Under the pieces are notes generated by a model. That model saw only the letters and a list, made by a program, of their open reading frames with translations. It was not told the origin of the DNA and did not search any database. DNA of 64,000 bases, from positions 1,216,567 through 1,280,566 of the forward strand of contig NZ_CH672395.1 of assembly GCF_000152985.1 (NCBI RefSeq), written 5' to 3'. Positions 1 through 9,331 of this stretch are shown in pieces. The stretch's first letter is position 1. Each line of letters begins with the position of its first letter. The translations under genes were made by a program, and so were the position numbers. This stretch comes from Leeuwenhoekiella blandensis MED217. GTDB taxonomy: Bacteria > Bacteroidota > Bacteroidia > Flavobacteriales > Flavobacteriaceae.

Positions 1-249
1 GATTCAAATTATCGATTTAGCAGTAGGCTTGAAAAATTGATAATACCGCTTATAGATTCTGTTAAAATTTTAAGTTTTTAAGCTTTTTTTAAGATATTGA
101 GAAAATTATATCGATTAGTTTAGGGCTCGTCTCTCACTGGATTTACAGAAGATTTACTGATTTTGAATCTTGCTTTTTTAGCAGAATTTTAAAGGTTTAG
201 GCTTTAGTGGTGGGATATAGTTCATTAATCAAAAACTCAAACCGTTTTT

Positions 250-1890
250 ATGAAAAGAAGAAATTTTGTGCAATTAGCAGGATTGGGAGCGGGAGCGTTG
301 ATGGTGCCTTCAGCAATGATAGGAAACAACATCGCCGCCGAAGCATTATTAGAACCTGGTCTTGATATTGCTACCAAAAAATCACTGGCCGATGTGGCGC
401 TAAACACCGCACGCTCCCTCGGCGCTTCGTATGCCGATGCGCGTATAGGTCGCTACCTTAATCAATATGTATTTACCCGCGAGGATAAAGTGCAGAATGT
501 AGTAAATACTGAATCTTTTGGTATTGGGGTACGCGTGATCGCTAATGGAACCTGGGGCTTTGCATCAACTAACGATGTAACCGATGCGGGAATCAAAAAA
601 GCCACGCAGCAGGCGGTTGCTATAGCAAAGGCAAATTCAAAAATTCAAACGGAGCCGGTAACGCTTGCTCCGGTAGAGGCACACGGCGAAGTAAGTTGGA
701 AAACACCTATCGTCAAAGACTTTAGAGAAGTTCCGGTTTCTGAAAAGGTAGAACTGCTGCTCGACGCAAATTCAGCGGCGATGAATGCAGGAGCCAACTT
801 TGTGAATTCGGCCTTGTTTATGGTGAATGAGCAAAAGTATTTCGCATCGACAGACGGTTCTTATATCGATCAGGATATTCACCGCATCTGGCCCACCTTT
901 GGCGTTACAGCCATAGACCGTGAAGCCGGGAAATTCAAGTCTCGTGATGCACTCAGTGCGCCGATGGGAATGGGATATGAATATATGGACGGATTGGATA
1001 GCGAAAAGCTGAAGAGTCCTGCCGGATTCAACCTGTATCGCAACAGCTATGATATTATAGAAGATGCAACAACAGCTGCAAAGCAAGCCAAAGAAATGCT
1101 TACTGCGGAATCTGTAATGCCGGGCAAATATGATTTGGTGCTAGAGCCGAATCACCTTGGTTTGACGATTCACGAATCGGTAGGACACCCGCTGGAGCTT
1201 GACCGTGTATTGGGTTACGAAGCCAATTATGCAGGAACCAGTTTTGCTACCTTAGATAAATGGAAAGCCGGTGACTTTAAATACGGTAGCGATATTGTAA
1301 ACATCGTAGCCGATAAAACCCAACCTCATTCTCTTGGTGCTGTAGGTTATGATGATGAAGGTGTGAAGACCAAGAAATGGGATTTGATCCGTAATGGAAC
1401 GCTGGTAAATTATGAAGCGATTCGTGATCAGGTAAGCATCTTAGGGCAGAATGAATCCCACGGATGTTGTTATGCACAGAGCTGGAATGATGTTCAGTTT
1501 CAGCGTATGCCTAACGTTTCACTCGAGCCGGGCAAAGAGCCGTATTCAGTAGAAGAAATGATCAAAGACGTAGAAAAAGGAATCTACATCGCAGGGCGCG
1601 GTAGTTATTCTATAGACCAGCAGCGCTATAACTTCCAGTTTGGCGGTACGGTATTCTACGAGATAAAAGATGGTAAGATTGTAGGCATGTTGAATGACGT
1701 GGCTTATCAATCAAACACGCAGGAATTCTGGAATTCATGTGCAAAGATCTGTGACGAGAAGGATTACCGATTATTCGGTTCGTTCTTTGACGGAAAAGGA
1801 CAACCTTCTCAGGTAAGTGCCGTTTCTCACGGTAGTTCAACGGCACGTTTTAACGGAGCTAATGTCATCAACACGGGCAGATCGGTCTAA
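250..1890 (+). CDS. tldD: TldD-family metalloprotease with Tat-like signal
   Basis: This 546-residue protein is the TldD half of the TldD/TldE (PmbA) heterodimeric zinc protease, which trims unfolded peptides and modified peptide precursors. The family HExxxH zinc motif is visible at H308-E309 to H313 (HESVGHPLELDR). The N-terminus carries a twin arginine followed by a hydrophobic stretch (KRRNFVQLAGLGAGALMVPSA), which resembles a Tat export signal; E. coli TldD has none, so the protein may act in the periplasm. The ATG at 250 places the Tat signal at the extreme N-terminus. The partner gene starts 31 bp downstream and a terminator follows it, so the two form a bicistron. The family assignment is firm; the location is inferred. 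Confidence 0.93.
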   Translation: MKRRNFVQLAGLGAGALMVPSAMIGNNIAAEALLEPGLDIATKKSLADVALNTARSLGASYADARIGRYLNQYVFTREDKVQNVVNTESFGIGVRVIANGTWGFASTNDVTDAGIKKATQQAVAIAKANSKIQTEPVTLAPVEAHGEVSWKTPIVKDFREVPVSEKVELLLDANSAAMNAGANFVNSALFMVNEQKYFASTDGSYIDQDIHRIWPTFGVTAIDREAGKFKSRDALSAPMGMGYEYMDGLDSEKLKSPAGFNLYRNSYDIIEDATTAAKQAKEMLTAESVMPGKYDLVLEPNHLGLTIHESVGHPLELDRVLGYEANYAGTSFATLDKWKAGDFKYGSDIVNIVADKTQPHSLGAVGYDDEGVKTKKWDLIRNGTLVNYEAIRDQVSILGQNESHGCCYAQSWNDVQFQRMPNVSLEPGKEPYSVEEMIKDVEKGIYIAGRGSYSIDQQRYNFQFGGTVFYEIKDGKIVGMLNDVAYQSNTQEFWNSCAKICDEKDYRLFGSFFDGKGQPSQVSAVSHGSSTARFNGANVINTGRSV

Positions 1891-1921
1891 CTCTTTTATC
1901 TAACAACTAATACAAAGTACA

Positions 1922-3238
1922 ATGGCAATATATACAGAACAAGAAGCACGTGAGATCTTAGAGAAGGCGATGAGCTTTTCTAAGGCTGATGCGTGTGTAA
2001 TGAATCTTGGCGGAAGCGAGAGCGGCAACATTCGCTATGCGCGAAATACCGTTTCTACCGCCGGCCACCAGTCTAATCAAAGCTTGGCTGTGGTTTCTAG
2101 CTTCGGAAAGAAATCAGGAACGGCAACCATAGACGAATTTGACGATGAGTCTCTGGAAAAAGTAGTGCGTCGCTCAGAAGAATTGGCGCAGCTTTCACCA
2201 GAGAACCCAGAATATATGGAACCTCTAGGGCCACAAACCTATGACGAATCAATTACCTACGTAGAAGCTACAGCGAATGTAACTCCAGAATATCGTGCCG
2301 AGGTGGCTGCAAACAGTATCAAGCCTGCTGCTGAGCAGGATGTGACGGCGGCAGGGTTTTTAGATGATGGAGCAGGCTTTAGCGCAATGCTCAATTCAAA
2401 CGGATTGTTCGCTTACAACAAATCGACCAATGTTGATTTTACAGTAACGATGCGTACCAACGATGGTACCGGTTCGGGTTGGGTGACCCGCGATTATAAT
2501 GATATTACCAAGTTTGATGCAGAAGAAGCATCAGCAATCGCAATAGATAAAGCGGTGATGTCGCGTGAGGCGAGAGCGATCGAGCCGGGGCGTTATACCG
2601 TGATCTTAGAACCTGCTGCGGCAAGTGATCTGTTAGGTAGATTCCGTGGCGCGTTCAACGCACGTACTGCTGATGAAGGCCGAAGTTTTATGTCTAAAGA
2701 AGGTGGAGGAACAAAATTAGGAGAGAAAATTGTTGACGAGCGCGTGAACATTTGGTCAGATCCATTGCATCCTGACGTGCCTGCTTCTACCTGGAGCGGC
2801 GATGGTTTACCACGCAAAAAAACACAATGGATAGAAAACGGAGTCGTAAAAAATCTTGCCTACGACCGTTATTGGGCATCGCAGCAAGGTGTTGAGCCGG
2901 TACCTTTTGCAGCCAATATGATTATGGAAGGTGGCGACACCTCTTTTGAAGAAATGATCAAAAGCACAAAACGTGGAATCTTAGTGACGCGTTTCTGGTA
3001 CATTCGTTCGGTTGACCCGCAAACGCTCTTGTTTACAGGACTAACCCGCGACGGGACTTTTTATATCGAAAACGGACAGATAAAATATCCGGTGAAGAAT
3101 TTCCGCTTTAACGAGAGTCCGATCATTATGCTCAACAACCTTGAAGCTTTGGGTAAACAGGTACGCGTAAATGGAAACCTCCTACCGTACATGAAGGTCA
3201 GAGACTTTACGTTTACCAGTCTTTCAGACGCGGTTTAA
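1922..3238 (+). CDS. tldE: TldE/PmbA-family protease subunit
   Basis: This is the 438-residue partner of the upstream TldD. TldE/PmbA subunits share the TldD fold but lack the zinc-binding HExxxH motif, and none is present here; catalysis needs the heterodimer. The protein begins MAIYTEQEAREILEKAM with no signal peptide or membrane segment, unlike its partner. If the pair is exported, the subunit would have to travel with the Tat-signalled TldD. The gene ends just before a strong terminator at 3255. Substrates cannot be predicted because no peptide-modification genes are adjacent. Confidence 0.92.
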   Translation: MAIYTEQEAREILEKAMSFSKADACVMNLGGSESGNIRYARNTVSTAGHQSNQSLAVVSSFGKKSGTATIDEFDDESLEKVVRRSEELAQLSPENPEYMEPLGPQTYDESITYVEATANVTPEYRAEVAANSIKPAAEQDVTAAGFLDDGAGFSAMLNSNGLFAYNKSTNVDFTVTMRTNDGTGSGWVTRDYNDITKFDAEEASAIAIDKAVMSREARAIEPGRYTVILEPAAASDLLGRFRGAFNARTADEGRSFMSKEGGGTKLGEKIVDERVNIWSDPLHPDVPASTWSGDGLPRKKTQWIENGVVKNLAYDRYWASQQGVEPVPFAANMIMEGGDTSFEEMIKSTKRGILVTRFWYIRSVDPQTLLFTGLTRDGTFYIENGQIKYPVKNFRFNESPIIMLNNLEALGKQVRVNGNLLPYMKVRDFTFTSLSDAV

Positions 3239-3254
3239 ACAAAAAAACAACGAT

Positions 3255-3291
3255 AAACTGGTTACTTTATAAGTAGCCAGTTTTTCTTTTT
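3255..3291 (+). terminator. Rho-independent terminator after tldDE
   Basis: A stem of about 13 bp with one T-G wobble (AAACTGG..TACTT against AAGTA..CCAGTTT) and a 3-base loop is followed directly by a T-rich run. It sits 17 bp after the tldE stop and separates that transcript from the DUF4159 operon. Confidence 0.85.
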
Positions 3292-3310
3292 CATTAAAAT
3301 AGATTGAAGT

Positions 3311-3976
3311 TTGGCTTTCGCCAAAAATAGAAATAGCAAACCCCTTAAACTTCCGTTGAATACCGAATTTTTCTTCACACGATTGCAATACGAGTCGGGC
3401 GACTGGGATGTAGACCAGCGTATGCCCTCCAATATGCTCAACTCGCTTGTAGAATATACCACCCTTAAGATCAGTACCACCGAAAATATCATCTCGCTAA
3501 GTAGCGATGCGATTTTTGAATGTCCGTTTTGTTATATCTCGGGACATAAACTGGTGCAGTTTACACCCAAAGAACGCGAGAATTTTGAGAATTATGTGCG
3601 CAACGGTGGTTTTGTATTTGCAGACGATTGCAATCACGATATCGACGGACTCTTTGCAAAATCTTTTGAGCGACAAATGGAAGAGATTTTTGGCCCTGAC
3701 AAACTCAAAAAAATCCCGAACGATCACGAACTCTATTCTTCCTTCTTTGAATTTGAAGACGGTCCGCCGGCAACCTCTCAGGAGCTCAACGGCTGGGGAG
3801 ATGACTTGGTGCACGAGTACTTAAAAGCTATTGAGATCAATGGCCGCATCGGGGTGTTGTACAGCAATAAGGACTACGGTTGCGAGTGGGATTATGACTT
3901 TAGGAACAAGCGATTTTATAGAATAGACAATACACGATTTGGGGTGAACATTGTGATGTATGCCCTGACCTCATAA
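3311..3976 (+). CDS. DUF4159 domain protein, first gene of the MoxR-type operon
   Basis: This 221-residue protein belongs to the DUF4159 family, which in Bacteroidota regularly accompanies MoxR, DUF58 and BatA-like genes. Visible family features are the start of the domain (FFFTRLQYESGDWDVDQRMP), then GHKLVQFTPKERENFENYVRNGGF and DDCNHDIDGLFAKSFERQM; the fold is related to glutamine amidotransferases. The only start compatible with the full domain is a TTG at 3311, because an in-frame stop lies six bases upstream. No signal peptide is evident. It lies 9 bp before the MoxR gene. Its biochemical function is unknown. Confidence 0.85.
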   Translation: MAFAKNRNSKPLKLPLNTEFFFTRLQYESGDWDVDQRMPSNMLNSLVEYTTLKISTTENIISLSSDAIFECPFCYISGHKLVQFTPKERENFENYVRNGGFVFADDCNHDIDGLFAKSFERQMEEIFGPDKLKKIPNDHELYSSFFEFEDGPPATSQELNGWGDDLVHEYLKAIEINGRIGVLYSNKDYGCEWDYDFRNKRFYRIDNTRFGVNIVMYALTS

Positions 3977-3985
3977 CTTAAACGT

Positions 3986-4978
3986 ATGGATAACAACTTG
4001 GTAAAAATCGAGCAGGAGGTAATGAGCCTTACGGCGAAAATCAAACAGCTCAAACAAGAAATAGGTAAGATCATCATCGGTCAGGAAGAAACGGTCGAGC
4101 AGTTGTTGATCACTTTTCTTGCTGGAGGTCACGCCTTGCTGGAAGGGGTTCCCGGGCTGGCAAAAACCTTGATGATACGCACATTGGCACAAGCCATAGA
4201 TCTTAAATTCAAGCGCATTCAGTTTACGCCAGATTTGATGCCCAGCGACATCATAGGAACCGAGATTCTCGAAGAAGATCAAACCACCGGAAAGAAATTC
4301 TTTGAGTTCAATAAAGGACCTATTTTTTCAAACATCATCCTTGCCGATGAGATCAACCGTACACCGCCCAAAACACAGGCGGCCTTGCTCGAGGCCATGC
4401 AGGAATTTGAGGTGACCTATTCCGGGAAGACTTACGCCCTGGATAAACCCTTTTTTATTCTCGCAACGCAAAACCCCATCGAACAATCGGGAACTTTCCC
4501 TTTACCGGAAGCACAACAAGACCGTTTCTTGCTCTACATCCGCATCGGCTATCCAACCGAAGCAGAGGAAACCACGATTTTAAAAGCGACTACGAGTTCT
4601 AAAAAAACAAAAGTTGAATCGGTGCTTAGCGGCGAGGAGATCATACGCTTACAGCAACTCGTACGCGAAATTCCCATCAGTGACGAACTGATAAGCAAAG
4701 TGAGCAAGATCATTAGAGCAACCCGCCCTGAAACGACGAGTGACGAATACGTCAAACAATGGGTAAGTTGGGGTGCAGGTCCGCGTGCTGGTCAGGCGAT
4801 GATCTTAACGGCAAAAGCCAGAGCGCTTTCACAAGGCCGGCTATCGGTGACTCCAGACGATTTGAAGTTCGTGGCTTTCCCGGTGTTGCGTCATCGCGTG
4901 ATCGTCAATTTTAAAGCGGAGGCTGCAAATATTACGACAGATACCGTGACTCAAAAACTATTAGAAACCATTTTATAA
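3986..4978 (+). CDS. MoxR-family AAA+ ATPase
   Basis: This is a 330-residue AAA+ ATPase of the MoxR class, chaperone-like proteins that work with von Willebrand A-domain proteins encoded next door. The Walker A loop is GVPGLAKT at residues 54-61 and the Walker B segment is IILADEINR at about 112-120; the sensor region LATQNPIEQSGTFPLPEAQ is also recognisable. It is preceded by DUF4159 and followed 6 bp later by the DUF58/VWA protein, the usual client partner. It is cytoplasmic and probably acts on the membrane complex encoded by the following genes. Confidence 0.95.
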   Translation: MDNNLVKIEQEVMSLTAKIKQLKQEIGKIIIGQEETVEQLLITFLAGGHALLEGVPGLAKTLMIRTLAQAIDLKFKRIQFTPDLMPSDIIGTEILEEDQTTGKKFFEFNKGPIFSNIILADEINRTPPKTQAALLEAMQEFEVTYSGKTYALDKPFFILATQNPIEQSGTFPLPEAQQDRFLLYIRIGYPTEAEETTILKATTSSKKTKVESVLSGEEIIRLQQLVREIPISDELISKVSKIIRATRPETTSDEYVKQWVSWGAGPRAGQAMILTAKARALSQGRLSVTPDDLKFVAFPVLRHRVIVNFKAEAANITTDTVTQKLLETIL

Positions 4979-4984
4979 ATCGGG

Positions 4985-5881
4985 ATGCAAACCAACTATC
5001 AAGAATTGCTCAAACCAGAAATCCTACACGAAGTGTCAGGACTTAACCTGATCGCTCGGGTGGTTGTTGATGGTTATTTACAAGGTTTAAATCGCAGTAA
5101 AAGTCTGGGCAGCGGTATGGAATTTAGTCAGTACCGCGGTTACGAGCCGGGGGATGATCTGCGTTTGCTCGACTGGAAAATGCTGGCGCGTTCCGGGAGG
5201 TATTACATCAAGCAATCGGAGATCGAATCTCAGGTTTCGGTGAAGTTCATTCTCGACGCGAGCAACTCGATGGCGCACCAAGAAGGCGAGCTGACCAAAA
5301 TGGATTATGCTCGGGTATTGGTGGCAAGCCTTGCGTATCTCGCACATCAACAAGGGGATGAGGTAGGTCTTTTCGCTTTAAGCGAAAACCACTTGACCAC
5401 CATTTACCCCAAAGCCAGTATACAGCATTTTAACCGTTTGCTTCAGGAATTACTTACGGTAGAAACCACCGGAACCTGGCCGATGAATGCGATAAGCAAT
5501 GAGCGCTTGCACGAGCGAGGACGCAAAGAACTTATCTTTTTTATTACTGATATGTATGAGCATAGCGACGAACTTTCAGCATTCATAAAAGCCTTGAAAA
5601 CGGCACGGAATGAAGTAGCGGTCTTACAAATTATGGGGCAGGACGAAGTGAATTTTGACTATAAAGGGACAGTGACTTTTGAAGATCTGGAGACCGGGAG
5701 CAAATTGAAGGTTTCGGCAAAAGAGGCCAAGAAGCACTATTTGGAAACCCTGCAAAACAAGCTTATACAGACTGAAGAACTATTGCTCCATCAGGACATC
5801 AGTCATCAGGTATTTACGATGGGCGAACCGCTGGGAGAAACCCTGAATCTGTTCCTCAAAAAACGCATAAATCTCGTTTAA
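4985..5881 (+). CDS. DUF58 protein with VWA-type MIDAS motif
   Basis: This 298-residue protein carries the DUF58 signature YEPGDDLRLLDWK at residues 53-65 and a MIDAS-like metal site D91-x-S93-x-S95 (DASNSM), typical of the von Willebrand A fold. DUF58 proteins are the normal partners of MoxR ATPases. No transmembrane segment is apparent, so it probably sits on the cytoplasmic face. The next gene begins only 1 bp after its stop, which indicates translational coupling. Its function in this operon (envelope stress or aerotolerance) is inferred from context. Confidence 0.93.
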   Translation: MQTNYQELLKPEILHEVSGLNLIARVVVDGYLQGLNRSKSLGSGMEFSQYRGYEPGDDLRLLDWKMLARSGRYYIKQSEIESQVSVKFILDASNSMAHQEGELTKMDYARVLVASLAYLAHQQGDEVGLFALSENHLTTIYPKASIQHFNRLLQELLTVETTGTWPMNAISNERLHERGRKELIFFITDMYEHSDELSAFIKALKTARNEVAVLQIMGQDEVNFDYKGTVTFEDLETGSKLKVSAKEAKKHYLETLQNKLIQTEELLLHQDISHQVFTMGEPLGETLNLFLKKRINLV

Positions 5882-5882
5882 T

Positions 5883-7115
5883 ATGTTTTTTGCCAATCCG
5901 ATGTATTTATGGGCTTTACTGGGACTCGCCGTTCCTGTAGCCATACATCTATGGAGCAAAGATGAGGGCAGAACCATCAAAGTAGGCAGCATTACCAACC
6001 TTAGAGAATCTGAAAACGCGCAAACGAGAACCCTACAGCTCAATGAATGGCTGTTACTGCTGTTACGACTGCTGGTGATCGCTTTGTTAGTTGTTATTTT
6101 GGCGGAACCTTTCGCTAAAACAAAAACCAAAAATCAGGATTTGGTGTATCTGGTTGAACCGGAATTATTAGAGATTGATACCTTCAAAACTTCTATGGAT
6201 AGCCTGGCGGAAATCAAAGCAGTAAGATTACTTCAAGAAGATTTTCCGGAGTATAATCCAGCCGATTCGGTGAAAACCGCTGCGACCAACTATTGGCAAC
6301 TGGCACAGGATTTTGAGAAACTAAAAGCCGATAGTCTGGTAGTGTATTCGCAAACGCTCCTTAGTGGATTCAAAGGAAAACGCCCGGAAATTACCGAAAA
6401 TGTAAATTGGGTAACCATTGATTCCGCTCAAACCACAGCAGGGGTTGTAGCCTTGACCCAATTACAAGATTCGATAGAAGTGCTTGAGGTAAAAAGCACG
6501 AAGGAACAGCTACGCTTTAAAAAGTCTTTTAGTGAACCTGCTGTTGTACAAAACCTGGACACGGATCTCGAGATTCAAGCGGTAGACACGCTTCAGGTTT
6601 ACGCATTCGCGGAAGACAACCTGCAAACCGATCTCAAATTCCTCAAAACCGGTTTTGAAGCTTTATCTGCGTATTTAAAGCGTCCGATTGCGATCACCGA
6701 TATTATTCCGAATGAAACACCGCAGGAAGGAATTTTGATTTGGCTCAGCCCAAGCGACCCGCCTGAGTTTTCAGGGATGCTACTGGATTATCAGCCGAAT
6801 GCGTTTGCTTCTGATTTGATCGTAAAAAACAGCACCCATTTTTCAATGACCCAAAACCTTACCCGAAAAAATGTGGTCGAACAACATCTTGCAGAACAGT
6901 TATTGCCGCTACTCAACTTATATCCCGAGTTGGATGAAGCGGTTCACAAATACGACCGTCGCGTGCTGGCCGATGCATTTGCAACACCCTTGCACACAGC
7001 AGAAGAGCAAGAACTAAACCAAGCCTCAAACATCCCGTTGACGCACTGGTTTTGGTTGGCCTTGCTCATCACCTTGATTGTTGAACGTGTGTTATCCCGA
7101 ATTCGAAAGCAATGA
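5883..7115 (+). CDS. BatA-like membrane protein
   Basis: This 410-residue protein starts with the BatA N-terminal domain: a first membrane helix (MYLWALLGLAVPVAIHLW), a short cytoplasmic loop, and a second helix at about residues 55-75 (LLLLLRLLVIALLVVILA). A large soluble region and a C-terminal membrane helix (WFWLALLITLIVERVL) follow. The usual VWA domain of full BatA proteins is not evident, so it is a scaffold-like variant. Its 3' end overlaps the start of the next gene by 4 bp (ATGA). Confidence 0.85.
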   Translation: MFFANPMYLWALLGLAVPVAIHLWSKDEGRTIKVGSITNLRESENAQTRTLQLNEWLLLLLRLLVIALLVVILAEPFAKTKTKNQDLVYLVEPELLEIDTFKTSMDSLAEIKAVRLLQEDFPEYNPADSVKTAATNYWQLAQDFEKLKADSLVVYSQTLLSGFKGKRPEITENVNWVTIDSAQTTAGVVALTQLQDSIEVLEVKSTKEQLRFKKSFSEPAVVQNLDTDLEIQAVDTLQVYAFAEDNLQTDLKFLKTGFEALSAYLKRPIAITDIIPNETPQEGILIWLSPSDPPEFSGMLLDYQPNAFASDLIVKNSTHFSMTQNLTRKNVVEQHLAEQLLPLLNLYPELDEAVHKYDRRVLADAFATPLHTAEEQELNQASNIPLTHWFWLALLITLIVERVLSRIRKQ

Positions 7116-9331
7116 GCAATACAGGAAAACATAGCGTCCTAAAATTCAAACAGCGTTGGCAAACCCAGTTATGGCTATTGGTGCTTTTATTGGCGTTACT
7201 TCCGGCGGTGTTGTTATTTATTTTGACCAAGGGTATTGTGGTGAGTATTGTGCTATTTATGGTCTTAGTACTCATCGGATTTTTGCTTTACAAACCTTTG
7301 GCGCTGGGGATTTCAAAAGTGCTTGCATACATAGATGCGCGCATTCAGTATTCGGAATACAGCGCAGGATTGGTATTTCAACCTACAGAAGAATTGAGCA
7401 GTTTAGGACAGATTCAGCGGTACCGCACCGAGCAGAAATTGGCAAACGAACTTAAAGCCTTAAAACCGCCTATCGATTTTAAAGGTTTCGGTTTATTGCT
7501 TTTTGGAGTACTTGCTGCCACGGTGATTTTCAGTTTTGTATTAAATGCAAATGACAGTCTTTTTGAGGAGGAAGCAATCCAACCGGAAAACGAAATGCTC
7601 ATCCGCGCTGTGGATTCCGCGGAAGCGAAAATAATTCCGCCTAAAATCATCGAGCAATCCGTTACCGTGCGTTATCCCGCATATACCGGTATAGCTCCAC
7701 GCACGAGCGAAAAAATGGATATCAAGGCGCTTGAGGGTTCGCAAATCACCTGGACCTTGAAATTTGACCAGTCGGTCGATTCGGTTTTTATGGAAAGTCA
7801 ATCCACGCAGTATGCGATGAAAACCAACGGAAAAACTTATCGAAGAACACAGCAATTGACGACTTCTGGGTTTTACAGTTTCCGCTTTGTGGATACCTTG
7901 GGCAATGCTTACGTTTCCGATTTACACAGCATTGAGACTTTGGTTGACGCGCCGCCACAGGTGGATCTTTTGAATCTCGACCAGTTCACTTCGTTTGAGC
8001 CAGGAGACGACAAAAACATTGCTTTTGACACTCAGATCATTGACGATTACGGTATTGGTGCTGCTTATATTGTGGCGACGGTGAGCCGCGGTTCGGGAGA
8101 ATCGGTGAAGTTTCGGGAGGAGCAGATAGCTTTTAATTCCGCTATAGCGAAAGGAAGCAAACAGCAGTCGCTTTCGCAAAAGCTAAATCTGGATCAGCTC
8201 AAAATGGAGCCGGGTGACGAACTTTATTTTTACGTGCACGCACAGGATTTGAAAACACCAAAGCCCAATGTAGCACGTAGCGAAACCTATTTTGCGGTGA
8301 TCAAAGACACGACCGAATATGAGTATGTCGAAGCCGGAGGAATGGGCGTCGATTTGCTTCCGGATTATTTTAGAAGTCAGCGCCAACTCATCATCGATAC
8401 CAAAAAACTGCTCAAAGACAAACCGAATTTAAGTACCAAAGAATTCAATTCGACCAGCAACGAACTCGCTTTTGACCAGAAAAGTTTGCGTCTAAAATAT
8501 GGAGAATTTATGGGCGATGAAGCCGAAGGTGGTCTTGCGGCACAAACCGAAGATCCCGGTGTGCTGAGCGAGGAAGAAGGTGACCCGCTTGCAGAATATT
8601 CGCATCGGCACGACAGTTCCAATGAGCATAATCTGGTGGACGAGGAGCACGAGCACGAAGGCGAAGAAACAGAGGAGGAAGATCCGCTGGAAAAATACGT
8701 ACACAACCACAGCGACCCCGAAGAATCGACCTTGTTTGCAAAATCTCTAAAACAGAAGCTGCGCGAGGCGCTCAATATTATGTGGGATGCAGAATTGCAC
8801 CTAAGAATGTTTGAGCCTAAAAAATCCCTGCCGTATCAAAATGAGGCGTTGAAATTGATTCAAGAGATCAAAAACAGTTCGCGTATTTATGTGCACCGTA
8901 TCGGTTTTGATCCGCCGCCCATCAAGGAAGATAAACGCTTGACCGGCGAGTTAAAAGAAGTTTCAAGCACCACAAAACAGGAGGATATGGAACAAGAGGT
9001 CCGTTTTGAAGCGATTCAAAAGGCCATCTCAAGATTAGAAGCCTTGATTGTACTTAAAGCGAAACCAACTCCAGAAGATCAGGAATTGTTTAAAGAAGCT
9101 GGTAACCAACTCGCAAGCTTAGCCATCGAGCAGCCTGGGAATTATCTGGAAACCCTACAACAACTCAATTGGATCTCGCAAAACTTGGATACCGATGTCG
9201 AAACTTTGAAAGAATTACAAAACGGGTTGCTAAAAGCCTTGCCCGCTGAAGAAGTAAAGCCCAATACACAACATGCCAAATATTCTAAACTGGATGCGGT
9301 GCTGGTAAAAAATCTGGATGCCGATGAGTGA
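7112..9331 (+). CDS. DUF4175-type membrane protein with His/Glu-rich segment
   Basis: This 739-residue membrane protein has two adjacent N-terminal transmembrane helices (about residues 18-60), a third at about 125-148, and a long extracytoplasmic part that includes a coiled-coil-prone C-terminal half. It fits the DUF4175-type member of Bacteroidota MoxR operons. An unusual segment encoded at about 8580-8740 is rich in Glu, Asp and His and repeats the pattern DPL-x-EYSHRHDS / DPLEKYVHNHSD, which could bind metal. The neighbouring genes overlap at both ends, so it belongs to one operon. Its specific role is unknown. Confidence 0.78.
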   Translation: MSNTGKHSVLKFKQRWQTQLWLLVLLLALLPAVLLFILTKGIVVSIVLFMVLVLIGFLLYKPLALGISKVLAYIDARIQYSEYSAGLVFQPTEELSSLGQIQRYRTEQKLANELKALKPPIDFKGFGLLLFGVLAATVIFSFVLNANDSLFEEEAIQPENEMLIRAVDSAEAKIIPPKIIEQSVTVRYPAYTGIAPRTSEKMDIKALEGSQITWTLKFDQSVDSVFMESQSTQYAMKTNGKTYRRTQQLTTSGFYSFRFVDTLGNAYVSDLHSIETLVDAPPQVDLLNLDQFTSFEPGDDKNIAFDTQIIDDYGIGAAYIVATVSRGSGESVKFREEQIAFNSAIAKGSKQQSLSQKLNLDQLKMEPGDELYFYVHAQDLKTPKPNVARSETYFAVIKDTTEYEYVEAGGMGVDLLPDYFRSQRQLIIDTKKLLKDKPNLSTKEFNSTSNELAFDQKSLRLKYGEFMGDEAEGGLAAQTEDPGVLSEEEGDPLAEYSHRHDSSNEHNLVDEEHEHEGEETEEEDPLEKYVHNHSDPEESTLFAKSLKQKLREALNIMWDAELHLRMFEPKKSLPYQNEALKLIQEIKNSSRIYVHRIGFDPPPIKEDKRLTGELKEVSSTTKQEDMEQEVRFEAIQKAISRLEALIVLKAKPTPEDQELFKEAGNQLASLAIEQPGNYLETLQQLNWISQNLDTDVETLKELQNGLLKALPAEEVKPNTQHAKYSKLDAVLVKNLDADE

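Noticed and set aside
8377-8775. 132-codon Ser-rich minus-strand frame
   Set aside because: It is the complement of the Glu/His-rich part of the DUF4175 gene.
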